Shown in pieces: positions 10,201 to 18,688 of a stretch of 64,000 nt of DNA. Position numbers and translations under genes: made by a program. Position 1 is the first letter of the stretch; each line of letters opens with the position of its first letter. The notes under the pieces were generated by a model. The model had not been told where the DNA came from. It worked only from the letters and a program-made list of their open reading frames with translations, and ran no database searches. Origin of the DNA: Rhodanobacteraceae bacterium ZG21-1 (GTDB lineage: Bacteria > Pseudomonadota > Gammaproteobacteria > Xanthomonadales > Rhodanobacteraceae); the NCBI GenBank assembly GCA_021390615.1, contig JAJEJU010000024.1:248001-312000 (forward strand), given 5' to 3'.

Positions 10201-10632
10201 TTCTACGACTACATCCAGCACAACAGCTATCTGCACGATCACCAGGGCGAGGTCGCCAAGCGCAACGGCGATCGCGCGGGCTGGATCAACCAGCTCGACC
10301 TGAGCTTCAGTCAGGAGATTCCCGGCCTCTTCAAGGGCAATAAGGGCATCGTAAGGTTGGACGTGTACAACTTCACCAATCTGCTCAACAAGAACTGGGG
10401 TATCGAGAAGCGCGTGACGTTCCCAGGCGGACGGGCGCTGGCCGACTTCTACGGCGTGGACCCGACCACCGGCAAGTACATCTACAACATCGACTGCAAT
10501 GGCGCGAAGAGCTGCACGAACTATGTGCAGAACGGCAAGTACAACCCGCTGGCCGTCCCCACCTACATCAACAACGGTGATGACTTGGCACAGCGCTGGT
10601 CCGTGTTGCTGACGCTGAAGTACGCCTTCTAA
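7297..10632 (+). CDS. Oar-like TonB-dependent receptor with N-terminal carboxypeptidase-regulatory-like domain
   Basis: A 1111-residue outer-membrane protein of the Oar/TonB-receptor family common in Xanthomonadales. A signal peptide (to about residue 25, PVLAQ) is followed by a carboxypeptidase-D regulatory-like beta-sandwich (about residues 28-105: GRVLNAQGQPVAGATVQI, TTTDADGRYAAQGL). The plug follows, with RNVVRADPR-like and QNSRYNNITVDS segments, then a long beta-barrel rich in Asn, Tyr and Gly that ends in Phe (TLKYAF). Oar was described in Myxococcus; the family is associated with large or peptide substrates, but the ligand here cannot be told. It is separated by its own 300-bp upstream region and ends in a terminator, so it is probably monocistronic. 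Confidence 0.92.
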   Translation: MNTSLRAKLLPIAIASLLAASPVLAQDTSSAITGRVLNAQGQPVAGATVQIVHEPSGTTRTTTTDADGRYAAQGLRVGGPFDVTVSAKDGSKTEQHDVYLQLAQDTPVNLTIGGADIKDAKNLSGVTVSANALSKTFSSDNKGISTNLSRAELDALPTPGRSIQNVVRADPRVVITDRARGEISANGQNSRYNNITVDSISANDPFGLNANGLPTLGTPISQDTIQEYQISTANYDVANRRGLGATVNAVTKSGTNDFHGSVYYAFQNDDMIGDNQNDKSYTGFSRQWTAGGTLGGPIIKDKLFFFGSYEKSTQVGPGSPYGPADSGAASPIANLTNAQVQQVRDIAAKYGLTDIGSVGGGNSNLEDKRYLAKLDWNIADNHRASFTYSQTKENKPIITGSTTNLVLSSGWYKTSVDNKAYALHFYDDWSDVFSTDTTVSYSNFEQNRGPYNGLAMPDIKVYPTSFGNPSVEFGTEYSSQANVLKVRTLNAAWAGTLYLGDHTVKGGVDFEKDDYYNLFVQNLFGSYTFEETKDKNGNITATGLQNFLNSNYYQYYYNRPANGLGLNDTAAAYGLKQYGLFLQDTWQVNPNLSVQYGVRIDIPLMGDKPLYNGAFAAAPGVGAKGNPNQAIGGFGRSNQTNINGNRVVQPRMSFNYTFDTEHMTQLRGGAGLFVSNPPGVWIGNIFSNSGVTQVQYNCGPTQKAPCNTNLPPFSADPHAQNNGPAGSGAMTVNTVSPGFQMPSAWKLSLGFDKELPWWGLVATVDYEHIKQRDAIWYQAINLGAPTGVLPDGRNTYYKLVNGDPKATGQQPTYNANPAFSANTINLANTSRGKADNLTLALKKSFSNEWSGMVGFSWSRATEVNPGTSSVASSNYKYNYVMNSNENVASTANYSVPKRVIASLTWQHNFFGEYATSVSAFFDGHSAYPYSWSFGNDANGDTFTNDLAFIPKPGQVEFRPGTSQALIDSFYDYIQHNSYLHDHQGEVAKRNGDRAGWINQLDLSFSQEIPGLFKGNKGIVRLDVYNFTNLLNKNWGIEKRVTFPGGRALADFYGVDPTTGKYIYNIDCNGAKSCTNYVQNGKYNPLAVPTYINNGDDLAQRWSVLLTLKYAF

Positions 10633-10664
10633 GGCAAACGACGACCGTATCTGCGGTTTTCCCG

Positions 10665-10695
10665 GCCGGCGTCCGCATGGGCGTCGGCTTTTTTT
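10665..10695 (+). terminator. Terminator of Oar-like gene
   Basis: GCCGGCGTCC and GGGCGTCGGC pair (with G-T pairs) around GCAT, followed by seven T residues, 32 bp after the stop. Confidence 0.85.
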
Positions 10696-10787
10696 GTCTT
10701 GACCCTGTCATGGCGACCGCGAGAAGCTATCGGGTCGCCGGTCCGTGCGCGCCGTTGTGTGCGGTTCCCTGGCCAGGAGAAGCTTTG

Positions 10788-12188
10788 ATGAATGCAGTTC
10801 CCGCAGATCGCAGCAGCAAGCCTGCCACCGTCAGCGCGCGCGTCTCGCCCGCCGGTGGCCTGGACATCCTGTCCCGCAACGAGGTCGCCCGGCTGCGCGA
10901 CGCCAGCGGCTCAGGCATGCACGTGTTGCTGCGCCGCTGCGCGCTGGCCGTGTTGACCTCGGGCAACATCAGCGACGAGCCCGGCTCGATGTTCGAGCAG
11001 TATCCCGATTTCGACATCCAGGTGCTGCAGCAGGACCGCGGCATCAAGATCGAGCTGACTCATGCACCGGCACAGGCCTTCGTCGACGGCCACATCATCC
11101 GCGGTATCAATGAGCTGCTGGTCGCGGTGATCCGCGACATCGTCTACGTCTCGACTCAGCTGGAGCAGGGCGGTTTCGACCTGGACGACTCGGTGGGGCT
11201 GACCCATGCGGTGTTCGAGATCCTGCGCAACGCGCGCATCCTGAAGCCGCAGATCGATCCGAACCTGGTGGTGTGCTGGGGTGGCCATTCGATTTCGCGC
11301 GACGAGTACGAATACACCAAGCAGGTGGGCTATCAGCTCGGCCTGCGCGGACTCGACATCTGCACCGGCTGCGGGCCTGGCGCGATGAAGGGGCCGATGA
11401 AGGGCGCCACCATCGCGCATGCCAAGCAGCGCCGCCGCAACAATCGCTACATCGGCGTGACCGAGCCGGGCATCATCGCCGCCGAGTCGCCGAATCCGAT
11501 CGTCAACCAGCTGGTCATCATGCCGGACATCGAGAAGCGCCTCGAGGCCTTCGTGCGCATGGGGCACGGCATCATCGTGTTCCCGGGTGGCGTCGGCACG
11601 GCCGAGGAAATTCTCTATCTGCTGGGCATCCTGCTGCATCCGGACAATGCCGGCATTCCGTTCCCCCTGGTTTTCACCGGTCCTAGCCAGTCGGCTGCCT
11701 ATTTCGAGCAGATCGACCATTTCCTGCGCCTGACTTTGGGCGACACGGTGGCGCAGCACTACCAGATCATCGTCGACGATCCGGATGCGGTGGCGCGCGC
11801 GATGGTGCGCGGCATCGACAAGGTGCGCAATCACCGGCTGGACAACAAGGATGCGTTCTTCTTCAACTGGGCGCTGAGCATTCCGTTCGCGTTCCAGGTG
11901 CCGTTCCGTCCCACCCACGAGGCTATGCGCAATCTGGCCATCCATCACGACCGGCCGCGGCACGAGCTGGCGGCCGATCTGCGGCGAGCGTTCTCTGGCA
12001 TCGTCGCCGGCAACGTGAAGGAAGAGGGTGTGCGGGCGATCCAGCAGAACGGCCCGTTCGACATCGACGGCGACCCGGCCATCATGCGCGCCCTGGACAA
12101 CCTGCTGAAGGCCTTCGTGCAGCAAGACCGCATGAAGCTGCCTGGTGGCGCAGCCTACGTGCCTTGCTATCGCGTGCGCTCGGTGTAA
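10788..12188 (+). CDS. ppnN: Pyrimidine/purine nucleotide 5'-monophosphate nucleosidase (LOG family)
   Basis: A 466-residue protein matching PpnN (YgdH), which cleaves nucleoside monophosphates to base and ribose 5-phosphate and is a target of (p)ppGpp in E. coli. The LOG-family motif PGGVGTAEE lies near residue 267, and the upstream GGHSISRDEYEYTK and ICTGCGPGAMKGPMKGA blocks are strongly conserved. The flanking N- and C-terminal PpnN domains give the full family length. The start is the ATG at 10788, supported by AGGAG eight bases upstream; the frame is open further but that segment overlaps the preceding terminator. Single gene, bounded by terminators on both sides. Confidence 0.95.
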   Translation: MNAVPADRSSKPATVSARVSPAGGLDILSRNEVARLRDASGSGMHVLLRRCALAVLTSGNISDEPGSMFEQYPDFDIQVLQQDRGIKIELTHAPAQAFVDGHIIRGINELLVAVIRDIVYVSTQLEQGGFDLDDSVGLTHAVFEILRNARILKPQIDPNLVVCWGGHSISRDEYEYTKQVGYQLGLRGLDICTGCGPGAMKGPMKGATIAHAKQRRRNNRYIGVTEPGIIAAESPNPIVNQLVIMPDIEKRLEAFVRMGHGIIVFPGGVGTAEEILYLLGILLHPDNAGIPFPLVFTGPSQSAAYFEQIDHFLRLTLGDTVAQHYQIIVDDPDAVARAMVRGIDKVRNHRLDNKDAFFFNWALSIPFAFQVPFRPTHEAMRNLAIHHDRPRHELAADLRRAFSGIVAGNVKEEGVRAIQQNGPFDIDGDPAIMRALDNLLKAFVQQDRMKLPGGAAYVPCYRVRSV

Positions 12189-12209
12189 GTGTCGAGCGCC
12201 AGACCAAAG

Positions 12210-12235
12210 AAAAACCCCGCTTAGGCGGGGTTTTT
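12210..12235 (+). terminator. Terminator of ppnN, possibly bidirectional
   Basis: A-rich flank, ACCCCGC and GCGGGGT pairing around a short TTAG loop, then TTTTT. The A-run on the other side could let it work in both directions. It marks the left edge of the ordinary chromosome before the biosynthetic island. Confidence 0.92.
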
Positions 12236-13172
12236 CTTCGGCAACGTATAAACCTATCAGCTCCGAGTCCCGCCAACCCAAGAGTTGGATCATCGGATCG
12301 AACAGCCCTGGCCACGCTTGCCTTCAGATGCTCCTCGTTGGAGCGAGACCCGGCGAGCCGCCGTGTGCGGCTTGGCCGTGAAGGCCGCTGGGCGCAACAT
12401 GCTCGGCGCGTAGCCGACACGCCGGCTAGTCAGGTCGCGGCGGTTTTGAAATCCAAAACTAGGCTTCAATGCAGGGATCTGTCCGAGATGGCGCCTGTCA
12501 GCGCGTGATGCTTATGGGGCAGAGCGGTACATATGCGTCTCACGCGTCGCAGCTCTGTCTAGGCAACTTATCAAGCGCCACAGCTTGGCTACCCCATGCC
12601 TGCGTGTGTGTTCTTTCGGACACGGTGCGTCGGCCCCACGAATGTTGTGCGTACACAAGTTGGGCGACATTCGCTCCGACTCGGATTTCCCTGAAGATAC
12701 GGGGGAGCTGCCGTCGACGAGCCTCGGCTTCACTACGTAGAGCTCCCTGCGGTGACTCTACTTTCCCTATACGAATCAATGAAGCCGATACAAAAAGAGT
12801 GACCACGTTAACAAATAAGTCAGAAGGAACCACGCTCGTCGTTGGCCGTCAATTGCATTGGATGCCGACTATCGTCTAGAGTGAAGATAGCATCCTAGGG
12901 GTGGGGCGCTTTGTACTGCGGGATTTGATACATAAGCTTCTTTGGGTAACCGATCTTCGAGATCAGTTGCCCAGTATGGGATTTTGCAAATCAACTGGCT
13001 TAATTGCAATTAATATTGCAAGCATGAAGGTTTTCGGAAAGCCTTGTCCGGTCATCGTCTGTGTGGGGATGCGTGGTGGGGTGATTGGATCGTGACTCGC
13101 CGTTAATTGAATTATTGGGTGTTTTTTCGAAGTCATTGAGAGTGAATTAAAATACTACCGGGAAGTGCGATA
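12236..13172. other. Gene-free left border of biosynthetic island
   Basis: About 940 bp with no open frame that reads like a protein on either strand. GC falls from left to right, becoming clearly AT-rich after about 12,900. It holds a perfect 7-bp palindrome at 13004-13021 and probably the promoter of the AT-carrier-methyltransferase gene. No tRNA end repeat, integrase or intact insertion sequence was found. Confidence 0.5.
13004..13021. promoter_or_regulatory. Candidate operator palindrome upstream of biosynthetic operon
   Basis: TTGCAAT-TAAT-ATTGCAA is a perfect inverted repeat in AT-rich DNA 151 bp before the first biosynthetic gene. A further half-site TTGCAA lies at 12984-12989, 20 bp upstream. 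This looks like a dimeric regulator site; no regulator gene lies in the cluster. Confidence 0.35.
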
Positions 13173-15317
13173 ATGTCACCGAAGACTGCATTTCTATTTC
13201 CAGGGTTGGGTAGTGAGTCCCTTCAAAGATTTTCTGAACTCTTCGCGCTCGGGCCGAGTTTTCAAGGGGTAGTCGAACAAGCCAATGGCGTCATTCTTGA
13301 GCGCCTTGGGGTCTCGATTTTCAGCTTAATCGAACAGCAGGCGAGAACGGCTGTTCGATCCGCCCCCACGGGGCGTCTTGTCCGCCCGGCACCATCACAA
13401 GCTATTCTCCCCACCCCCATTGCGCATGCGCTGCTTTTTACCTTGGAATGTGCGCTGGCAAAAGTGTGGATCGAGTTCGGAGTCAAGCCCGATTTCGTCG
13501 CTGGATATAGTCTCGGTGAATATTCAGCTGCATATGTCGCCGGCGTTATTGGCATCGAAGACGGTGTTTCTTTATTAATTAGCCGGGCGGAAATCTTAGA
13601 TAAGCTGCCAAGGACTGGAATGATTGCAGTGGCCGCCTCTAAAGACGAGGTGGCGAGCTGTATTCCGGAAGAGCTCTACTTAGTAGCTGCGAACTCTGTC
13701 ATTCAGACAGTTTATGGTGGTCGTGAGGCCGATCTGGCGCGTGCTCGCGAAGCGTTGCGCGAGCATGGGCACGTCTTTCAAGATCTGCCTGTACGACATG
13801 CTTTTCACACGCCGCTTATGGAAGGGGCGAGCTTAGCGCTCGATAGCATAAGTAAAGCAGTCCCAATCCAGGCGCCTGAAGTGCAGTTCATATCAACCCT
13901 GACAGGAACCTCACTCGGCATTGAGGAGCTTCGCCACGGAACCCATTGGACCCGCCATCTTTGCGAGCCAGTACAGTTTTGCGGTGCGCTCGACGAGTTA
14001 CGTCGACTTGGCGCCGAAGTCTTCCTGGAAATAGGCCCTGGTCAAGCACTAAGCCCACTGGCGGAGTCTCACTTCGCAGCGCACCCTCCGGCATTAACGG
14101 CGGCGTCTCTGCCGTCGGAATATGATCAGCGCTCGACTGCAGAGCACCTTTCAAGAACCATCGAACGGCTAAGGCATGCAGGTTTGCCGATAGCAGATCG
14201 ATTGCCGGAAGCGTTGAGTGGGTCCTTCGGCGTTCAGCGAGTAAGCCCAGTCCCCTCAAGCATCAATGCGAATACCGAGGTGCTGCCTGAAATACTGAGC
14301 ATTTGGGCGGAGATTTTGCAACACGGCGATATAGGTCCGGATGACAATTTTTTTGATCTCGGCGGAAATTCACTGAAGTGTGCCAAGATCGTGATGCGGA
14401 TCAAGCATGGATTGAATTTTGATTTAAGTCTTCGTGAAATATTTTCTGCGCCAACGCCGCGTTCGTTATGTGAGCTGATTTTGGAAGGGCGCCGGCTGCA
14501 AAACCGAAACTCCGGATTATTGGCTCTGCCGAATGGCCTCAAAATTCGCTGCCAGTCTGTGGCTGAAGCAAATTACTTCTACAAAAGCATTTTCGAGGAC
14601 AGGTCTTATCTTCAGCATGGTGTGACTATTCGCCCAGGAATGACTATTTTTGATGTCGGTGCCAACATTGGATTGTTTTCAGCGTTTGCTGCGCTTGAGG
14701 CGCCGGGCGTAAAGCTTTATAGCTTCGAGCCGGTGCCGCCATTGTTTGAGATATTAAAATATAACGTTAATGACATATGCGAGGATGCGGAGCTTTTCAA
14801 TGTCGGTGTTTCTGATAGCGAAGGATCGTCAACGATTACGTACTATCCGAACAGTCCTGGCATGTCGTCGTTCATGCCGAGTCGAGGCGAAGAGCAGGCG
14901 GTTCTGGAAGCTATCCTGAAGAATAGCTTTGCTGAGGGTGACCAGCTCGCTGGGGATGTGTTGAAGGATCAGGACGATTACATGGAGTCTCGGTTTCAAA
15001 CCGAGGATTTTCTTTGCAAATTAATACCTCTGAATCATGTATTCAAACAGCATGATATAAAAGTTCTAGACTTATTAAAGGTCGATGTTCAGAAGCTTGA
15101 GATGCGAGTATTGAAGGGCATATCGGATAGCTATTGGCCGTTGATCAGGCAAGTCGTAGTCGAGGTGCATGATCACCAAAATCGCGTTACCGAAGTGGCT
15201 GATTTTTTGTCGTCGCGCGATTTTTCTGTCGTAGTAGAGCAGGATCATCTCTATCAAGGGTCCGACATCTATATGGTGTATGGATTGCATAGCTCTCTGA
15301 CCAGTTCCACTGAATAG
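13173..15317 (+). CDS. Fused acyltransferase - carrier protein - FkbM-type methyltransferase
   Basis: A 714-residue fusion with three parts. Residues 1-300 are a PKS/FabD-type acyltransferase: nucleophile in GYSLGE (Ser113), HAFH at 209-212 (the malonyl-type version of this motif) and FLEIGPG at 284-290. Residues about 368-440 are a carrier domain with phosphopantetheine Ser400 in DNFFDLGGNSL. Residues about 450-705 are an FkbM-type S-adenosylmethionine methyltransferase, with DVGANIG at 494-500 and FEPVPP. It heads a tight run of five genes. By context it should take an unusual malonyl-type unit from the dedicated ACP, load it on its own carrier and O-methylate it; this order is inference. 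No ketosynthase is attached. Base composition is lower in GC than the flanks, suggesting transfer. Start ATG at 13173 with GGGAAG upstream. Confidence 0.85.
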   Translation: MSPKTAFLFPGLGSESLQRFSELFALGPSFQGVVEQANGVILERLGVSIFSLIEQQARTAVRSAPTGRLVRPAPSQAILPTPIAHALLFTLECALAKVWIEFGVKPDFVAGYSLGEYSAAYVAGVIGIEDGVSLLISRAEILDKLPRTGMIAVAASKDEVASCIPEELYLVAANSVIQTVYGGREADLARAREALREHGHVFQDLPVRHAFHTPLMEGASLALDSISKAVPIQAPEVQFISTLTGTSLGIEELRHGTHWTRHLCEPVQFCGALDELRRLGAEVFLEIGPGQALSPLAESHFAAHPPALTAASLPSEYDQRSTAEHLSRTIERLRHAGLPIADRLPEALSGSFGVQRVSPVPSSINANTEVLPEILSIWAEILQHGDIGPDDNFFDLGGNSLKCAKIVMRIKHGLNFDLSLREIFSAPTPRSLCELILEGRRLQNRNSGLLALPNGLKIRCQSVAEANYFYKSIFEDRSYLQHGVTIRPGMTIFDVGANIGLFSAFAALEAPGVKLYSFEPVPPLFEILKYNVNDICEDAELFNVGVSDSEGSSTITYYPNSPGMSSFMPSRGEEQAVLEAILKNSFAEGDQLAGDVLKDQDDYMESRFQTEDFLCKLIPLNHVFKQHDIKVLDLLKVDVQKLEMRVLKGISDSYWPLIRQVVVEVHDHQNRVTEVADFLSSRDFSVVVEQDHLYQGSDIYMVYGLHSSLTSSTE

Positions 15318-15326
15318 GCTTCGGGC

Positions 15327-16211
15327 ATGGAAATCAATTCGGACGGTTCGGTGCTGAATGATTCCTCGTTGTTGGTGGGGGTCATCGGGGCAGGCGTGAT
15401 GGGTTGCGGCGTAGCCGAGGCGGTGGCGAGTTATGGTCACCAGGTGATCCTGCTTGACGTTGATGGCGATACGCTCGACAAGGCGAGAGCGAAGATTGCC
15501 AGAAAGCTGAAGGCGGACGCTCTGTTGAGTGCCTCACGTCGGCAGGCTTCGGCCGACATATTAGGCAGGATCTCGTTTACCACCGATTATGCGAATCTCA
15601 CTGATGCAGAATTTATTGTTGAGAATGTTAGCGAGATAATTTCAGCGAAGCATCAGGTTTATGCGTCGCTGAATAGTGCGTGCCGTGCCGAAGCTGTTTT
15701 TGCTGTGAATACCTCTACGTTCCCCATCACCGAAGTCGCCGGATTTGTTGAGCACCCTGAAAGGGTGGTGGGCATGCATTTCATGAATCCGGTTCCTAGT
15801 AAGCCTCTGGTAGAAGTGATTCGAGGTTCTTCGACATCCGAGGAAACCATTCAGGCGTCGATGCGGTTTTTGGCTGCGATAGGCAAGACGGGCATCGTTG
15901 TCGAAGATGCGCCTGGGTTTGTGTCGAATCGCGTCTTGATGATGACTATTAATGAAGCGATTCGTACGGTTCAAGACGGCACCTCAACAGCTGAGAATGT
16001 AGACAAAATATTTGTTGGATGCTTCGGGCATCAGATGGGGCCGTTGGCGACAGCTGATCTCATTGGGCTGGATACAATCTTGTTGTCTTTGGAGTCCCTG
16101 CGCGATCGATTGCGCGATACGAAGTACGAGCCCGTCGAGCTGTTGAAGTCGATGGTCAAGGCTAACCGGCTAGGGAGAAAGACAGGGCATGGTTTTTTCG
16201 AATACGTTTGA
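15327..16211 (+). CDS. 3-hydroxyacyl-CoA dehydrogenase family protein (FkbK-like)
   Basis: A 294-residue NAD-dependent dehydrogenase of the 3-hydroxybutyryl-CoA type. The Rossmann motif GAGVMG is at 21-26, the catalytic His151 lies in GMHFMNP with Glu163 a few residues later, and the C-terminal domain includes DAPGFVSNR and ends GHGFFEYV. In methoxymalonyl-ACP and hydroxymalonyl-ACP pathways (fkb, asm, zma clusters) the equivalent enzyme oxidises the glyceryl-ACP alcohol. Neighbours here (ACP, acyl-CoA dehydrogenase, FkbH-like) match that set, so this role is preferred over beta-oxidation. It starts 10 bp after the previous gene and its end overlaps the ACP gene by 23 bp. Confidence 0.88.
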   Translation: MEINSDGSVLNDSSLLVGVIGAGVMGCGVAEAVASYGHQVILLDVDGDTLDKARAKIARKLKADALLSASRRQASADILGRISFTTDYANLTDAEFIVENVSEIISAKHQVYASLNSACRAEAVFAVNTSTFPITEVAGFVEHPERVVGMHFMNPVPSKPLVEVIRGSSTSEETIQASMRFLAAIGKTGIVVEDAPGFVSNRVLMMTINEAIRTVQDGTSTAENVDKIFVGCFGHQMGPLATADLIGLDTILLSLESLRDRLRDTKYEPVELLKSMVKANRLGRKTGHGFFEYV

Positions 16212-16467
16212 AGGCGAAGAGCGGAAAGCTGGGGCATCTCTTAAGTTGCCTGACATACGAGCGTTTGTCGCAAAGTCTTTAATGAGAGAAGTCGCGGATG
16301 ACGAGAATTTTTTTGAGACCGGCTTTGTGACGTCCATGTTTGGCATGCAATTGATCACTTTTTTGGAAAAGCGCTACGAAATCGAAGTGCTCGATGAAGA
16401 TCTTGATCTCACGAATTTTTGCACGCTGAACAACATCGTGGCTTTTATCGATCGAAAACTGAGCTGA
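16189..16467 (+). CDS. Discrete acyl carrier protein, FkbJ-like
   Basis: A 92-residue carrier protein. The expected attachment serine is Ser49 in ENFFETGFVTSMFGMQL, which follows the pattern of FkbJ-type ACPs (acidic-FF-x-x-G-x-V-x-S-L/M) rather than the DSL motif of fatty-acid ACP. The rest, ILEKRYEIEV-like helix then EDLDLTNFCTL, also fits that subfamily. In those pathways the ACP carries the glyceryl to hydroxymalonyl or methoxymalonyl unit during its oxidation. The gene overlaps the dehydrogenase gene by 23 bp and is 5 bp from the next one, so translation is likely coupled. GGGAGAAAG lies ahead of the chosen ATG. Confidence 0.85.
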   Translation: MVFSNTFEGEERKAGASLKLPDIRAFVAKSLMREVADDENFFETGFVTSMFGMQLITFLEKRYEIEVLDEDLDLTNFCTLNNIVAFIDRKLS

Positions 16468-16472
16468 GTTCG

Positions 16473-17609
16473 ATGGAAAAGCAGAGGCCTTTGGAGCAGT
16501 ACCGGAGATTTGCCCAAGAGGCAATTGCCCCAATGGCGAAACCCTCCGACCTGGCCGGGCGTCTGGATCCCGCCGTGGTTGAAGCATTGCGTGCCAATGG
16601 CTTTTTGGGCTGCATTACGCCAACTGCTCTTGGCGGTTTGGGGATGGATCCGATTTCCTACGGACAGCTGACGGCCGAAGTCGGGCGTGCTTGTTCGTCG
16701 GCACGCACGTTGATGACCGTTCACCATCTTGTTTCGGCTGCCATCCTGCGCTGGGGCGGTGGTGAAGTTAAGGCTCGGCTCGTGCCACGGCTAGCTCGGG
16801 GTGAGGAGATTGCCGCCTTCGCACTTTCGGAGTCCGAGGCCGGGAGTGATGCCTCGGCGTTATCTACAACAATTCGCCGAGAGGGGGACTACATTTTTCT
16901 CTCAGGCGAGAAGTGTTGGGTGAGCTTCGGTCAGATCGCAAGCGTGATTCTTGTGATAGGGCGAGCCGCGGAAGGCATTACGGCTGTCCTTGTGCCGTGT
17001 GATACGCCTGGGTTGCATCGACATGCCGTCACCAGCATGGTTGGAGTGAGGGCCGGCATGATGGCGGAAATCACATTCGACAACTGTAAGTTGCCCGCGA
17101 CGGCAATCGTGGGGCGTGCGGGATTTGGGCTCTCGCATGTCGCCACCACAGCCCTAGATCATGGTCGATATTCGGTGGCATGGGGCGCAGTAGGCATCGC
17201 GGATGCCGCTGTCTGCGCATCTTATGCTTTTGCGAAAACTCGCGAACAGTTTGGCTCCGTTCTCAAAGACAAGCCTTTGATGCGTGCACGTTTGACACGA
17301 ATTTCGGTCGCTGCACGCGCTGCACGCGCACTATGCATGGAAGCGGGGCGTCTTCGTAACGCAGGCGCGCCGTCCGCGATTGTTGAAACGATGGTCGCCA
17401 AGTATGCGGCGTCTAAAGCCGCAGTTTACGCGGCGAACGAGGCGGTTCACATCCATGGTGCTCGCGGTCTCATGGAGGAGCAGCAAGTTGAGCGCCTGCT
17501 GAGAGATGCGAAAGTCACCGAGATCATTGAGGGAAGCTCCGACATTTTGGAGCTGTTGCTGGGTGAACAAGACCTGGGAGGAGACCTTGACGGAAGCTTC
17601 TTTGGATAA
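16473..17609 (+). CDS. Acyl-CoA dehydrogenase family protein (FkbI-like)
   Basis: A 378-residue flavoprotein of the acyl-CoA dehydrogenase family. Conserved blocks include FALSESEAGSDAS (about 121-133), the GEKCWVSFG region, KTREQFG near 255 and EIIEGSSDILELLLGE close to the C-terminus, where the family keeps its flavin and substrate contacts. FkbI-like members oxidise the ACP-bound three-carbon unit in methoxymalonyl-ACP synthesis; the gene's place between the ACP and FkbH-like genes supports this. The start ATG at 16473 is 5 bp after the ACP stop; an earlier in-frame ATG would lie inside the ACP gene. The next gene starts within its last 23 bases. Confidence 0.87.
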   Translation: MEKQRPLEQYRRFAQEAIAPMAKPSDLAGRLDPAVVEALRANGFLGCITPTALGGLGMDPISYGQLTAEVGRACSSARTLMTVHHLVSAAILRWGGGEVKARLVPRLARGEEIAAFALSESEAGSDASALSTTIRREGDYIFLSGEKCWVSFGQIASVILVIGRAAEGITAVLVPCDTPGLHRHAVTSMVGVRAGMMAEITFDNCKLPATAIVGRAGFGLSHVATTALDHGRYSVAWGAVGIADAAVCASYAFAKTREQFGSVLKDKPLMRARLTRISVAARAARALCMEAGRLRNAGAPSAIVETMVAKYAASKAAVYAANEAVHIHGARGLMEEQQVERLLRDAKVTEIIEGSSDILELLLGEQDLGGDLDGSFFG

Positions 17610-18660
17610 TCTGGCGGCGCATTCGCTACGGCCAGGCAAGCGCGTGAAGCTCGTGGTCTGGGACCTGGATAACACGATCTGGGATGGCATTCTTTTGGAA
17701 GATCGGCTGCTTGTGTTGCGCCCTGGCGTTGCCGATATCATTCGAGGCCTCGACGATCTCGGCGTCTTGCAATCAATCGCCAGCCGTAACGATCACGCAG
17801 CGGCAATGGCTCGCCTCGAACAGCTGGGCTTATCGGAATACTTTCTGTCGCCGGAAATTTCTTGGTCGGCCAAGTCGGCAGGCATCGGGGCGATCGCGAG
17901 CGCTTTAAATCTATCGTTGGATACCGTGCTTTTTATAGACGACCAACCGTTTGAGCTAGAAGAAGTCGTTCATACACATGCCGAAGTTCGTACCTTGAAC
18001 GCGGAAGATATATCGAACTTACTCAGTGATCCGCATATTCGGCCGGCCGTCGTGACGGATGACGGCAAGCTACGCCGTGTCCTGTATCTTCAGGATCAGG
18101 CTAGACAAAAAGGCGAAGACGAGTTTGTTGGGCCGCCAGAAGAATTCACCGCCAGCTTGAATATGACGATGCATATTGAGCGCGCTACCAGACAAGATCT
18201 TGACCGTGTCGAGGAAATGACGCTTCGGACGAATCAGCTTAATTCCACGGGCTATATCTTTTCGCGTGACGAACTTGATCTTTTAATTGAATCAAAAAGC
18301 CATGCCTTGCTCATCGTCAAGCTTCAAGATCGTTTTGGTGATTATGGAAAAATAGGCTTGGTGTTGATTGAATTGGGCGCTGATGGCTGGAACATCAAGT
18401 TGCTTATAGTGTCGTGTCGAGTATTGTCTCGTGGGATCGGCCCGATTCTGCTCAATTATGTTGCTGCACGGGCTTCGGATATGGCTGTGCCCCTTCGAGT
18501 GGAGTTTCGCGACACGGGCAAAAACCGCCCTATGAAAATCGCGCTGATGATGGCGGGTTTCCAGAGTGCGGGGGGGCAGGATGGCGCCTCGGTTTTTATT
18601 AAGAATGAAAGAGCCGCAGCGTCGTGCCCTGCGTATATTCAACTTGTTTCATCTTGGTGA
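17587..18660 (+). CDS. FkbH-like HAD-superfamily glyceryl transferase/phosphatase
   Basis: A 357-residue FkbH-like protein. The HAD motif is VVWDLDNTIWDG with Asp26 and Asp28 of the DxDxT signature; later come SIASRND (motif II region) and FIDDQPFELEEV (motif III/IV). The C-terminal half resembles a GNAT-like domain (about 185-330). Such enzymes dephosphorylate 1,3-bisphosphoglycerate and load glycerate onto the ACP, the first step toward hydroxymalonyl- or methoxymalonyl-ACP. The start is assigned to TTG at 17587 because GGGAGGAG lies just before it at 17576-17583 and the DxD motif then falls at the usual distance; the frame remains open to an ATG at 17506 deep in the previous gene. Last gene of the + strand operon. 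Confidence 0.87.
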   Translation: MTEASLDNLAAHSLRPGKRVKLVVWDLDNTIWDGILLEDRLLVLRPGVADIIRGLDDLGVLQSIASRNDHAAAMARLEQLGLSEYFLSPEISWSAKSAGIGAIASALNLSLDTVLFIDDQPFELEEVVHTHAEVRTLNAEDISNLLSDPHIRPAVVTDDGKLRRVLYLQDQARQKGEDEFVGPPEEFTASLNMTMHIERATRQDLDRVEEMTLRTNQLNSTGYIFSRDELDLLIESKSHALLIVKLQDRFGDYGKIGLVLIELGADGWNIKLLIVSCRVLSRGIGPILLNYVAARASDMAVPLRVEFRDTGKNRPMKIALMMAGFQSAGGQDGASVFIKNERAAASCPAYIQLVSSW

Positions 18661-18688
18661 TCTGGCTGGTGCTGCGCTGGCAGCGGGG

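Noticed and set aside
12469-12879. 136-codon open frame in the island's left border
   Set aside because: Cys- and Arg-rich composition without motifs, no ribosome site, and equally long frames on the other strand; taken as non-coding.
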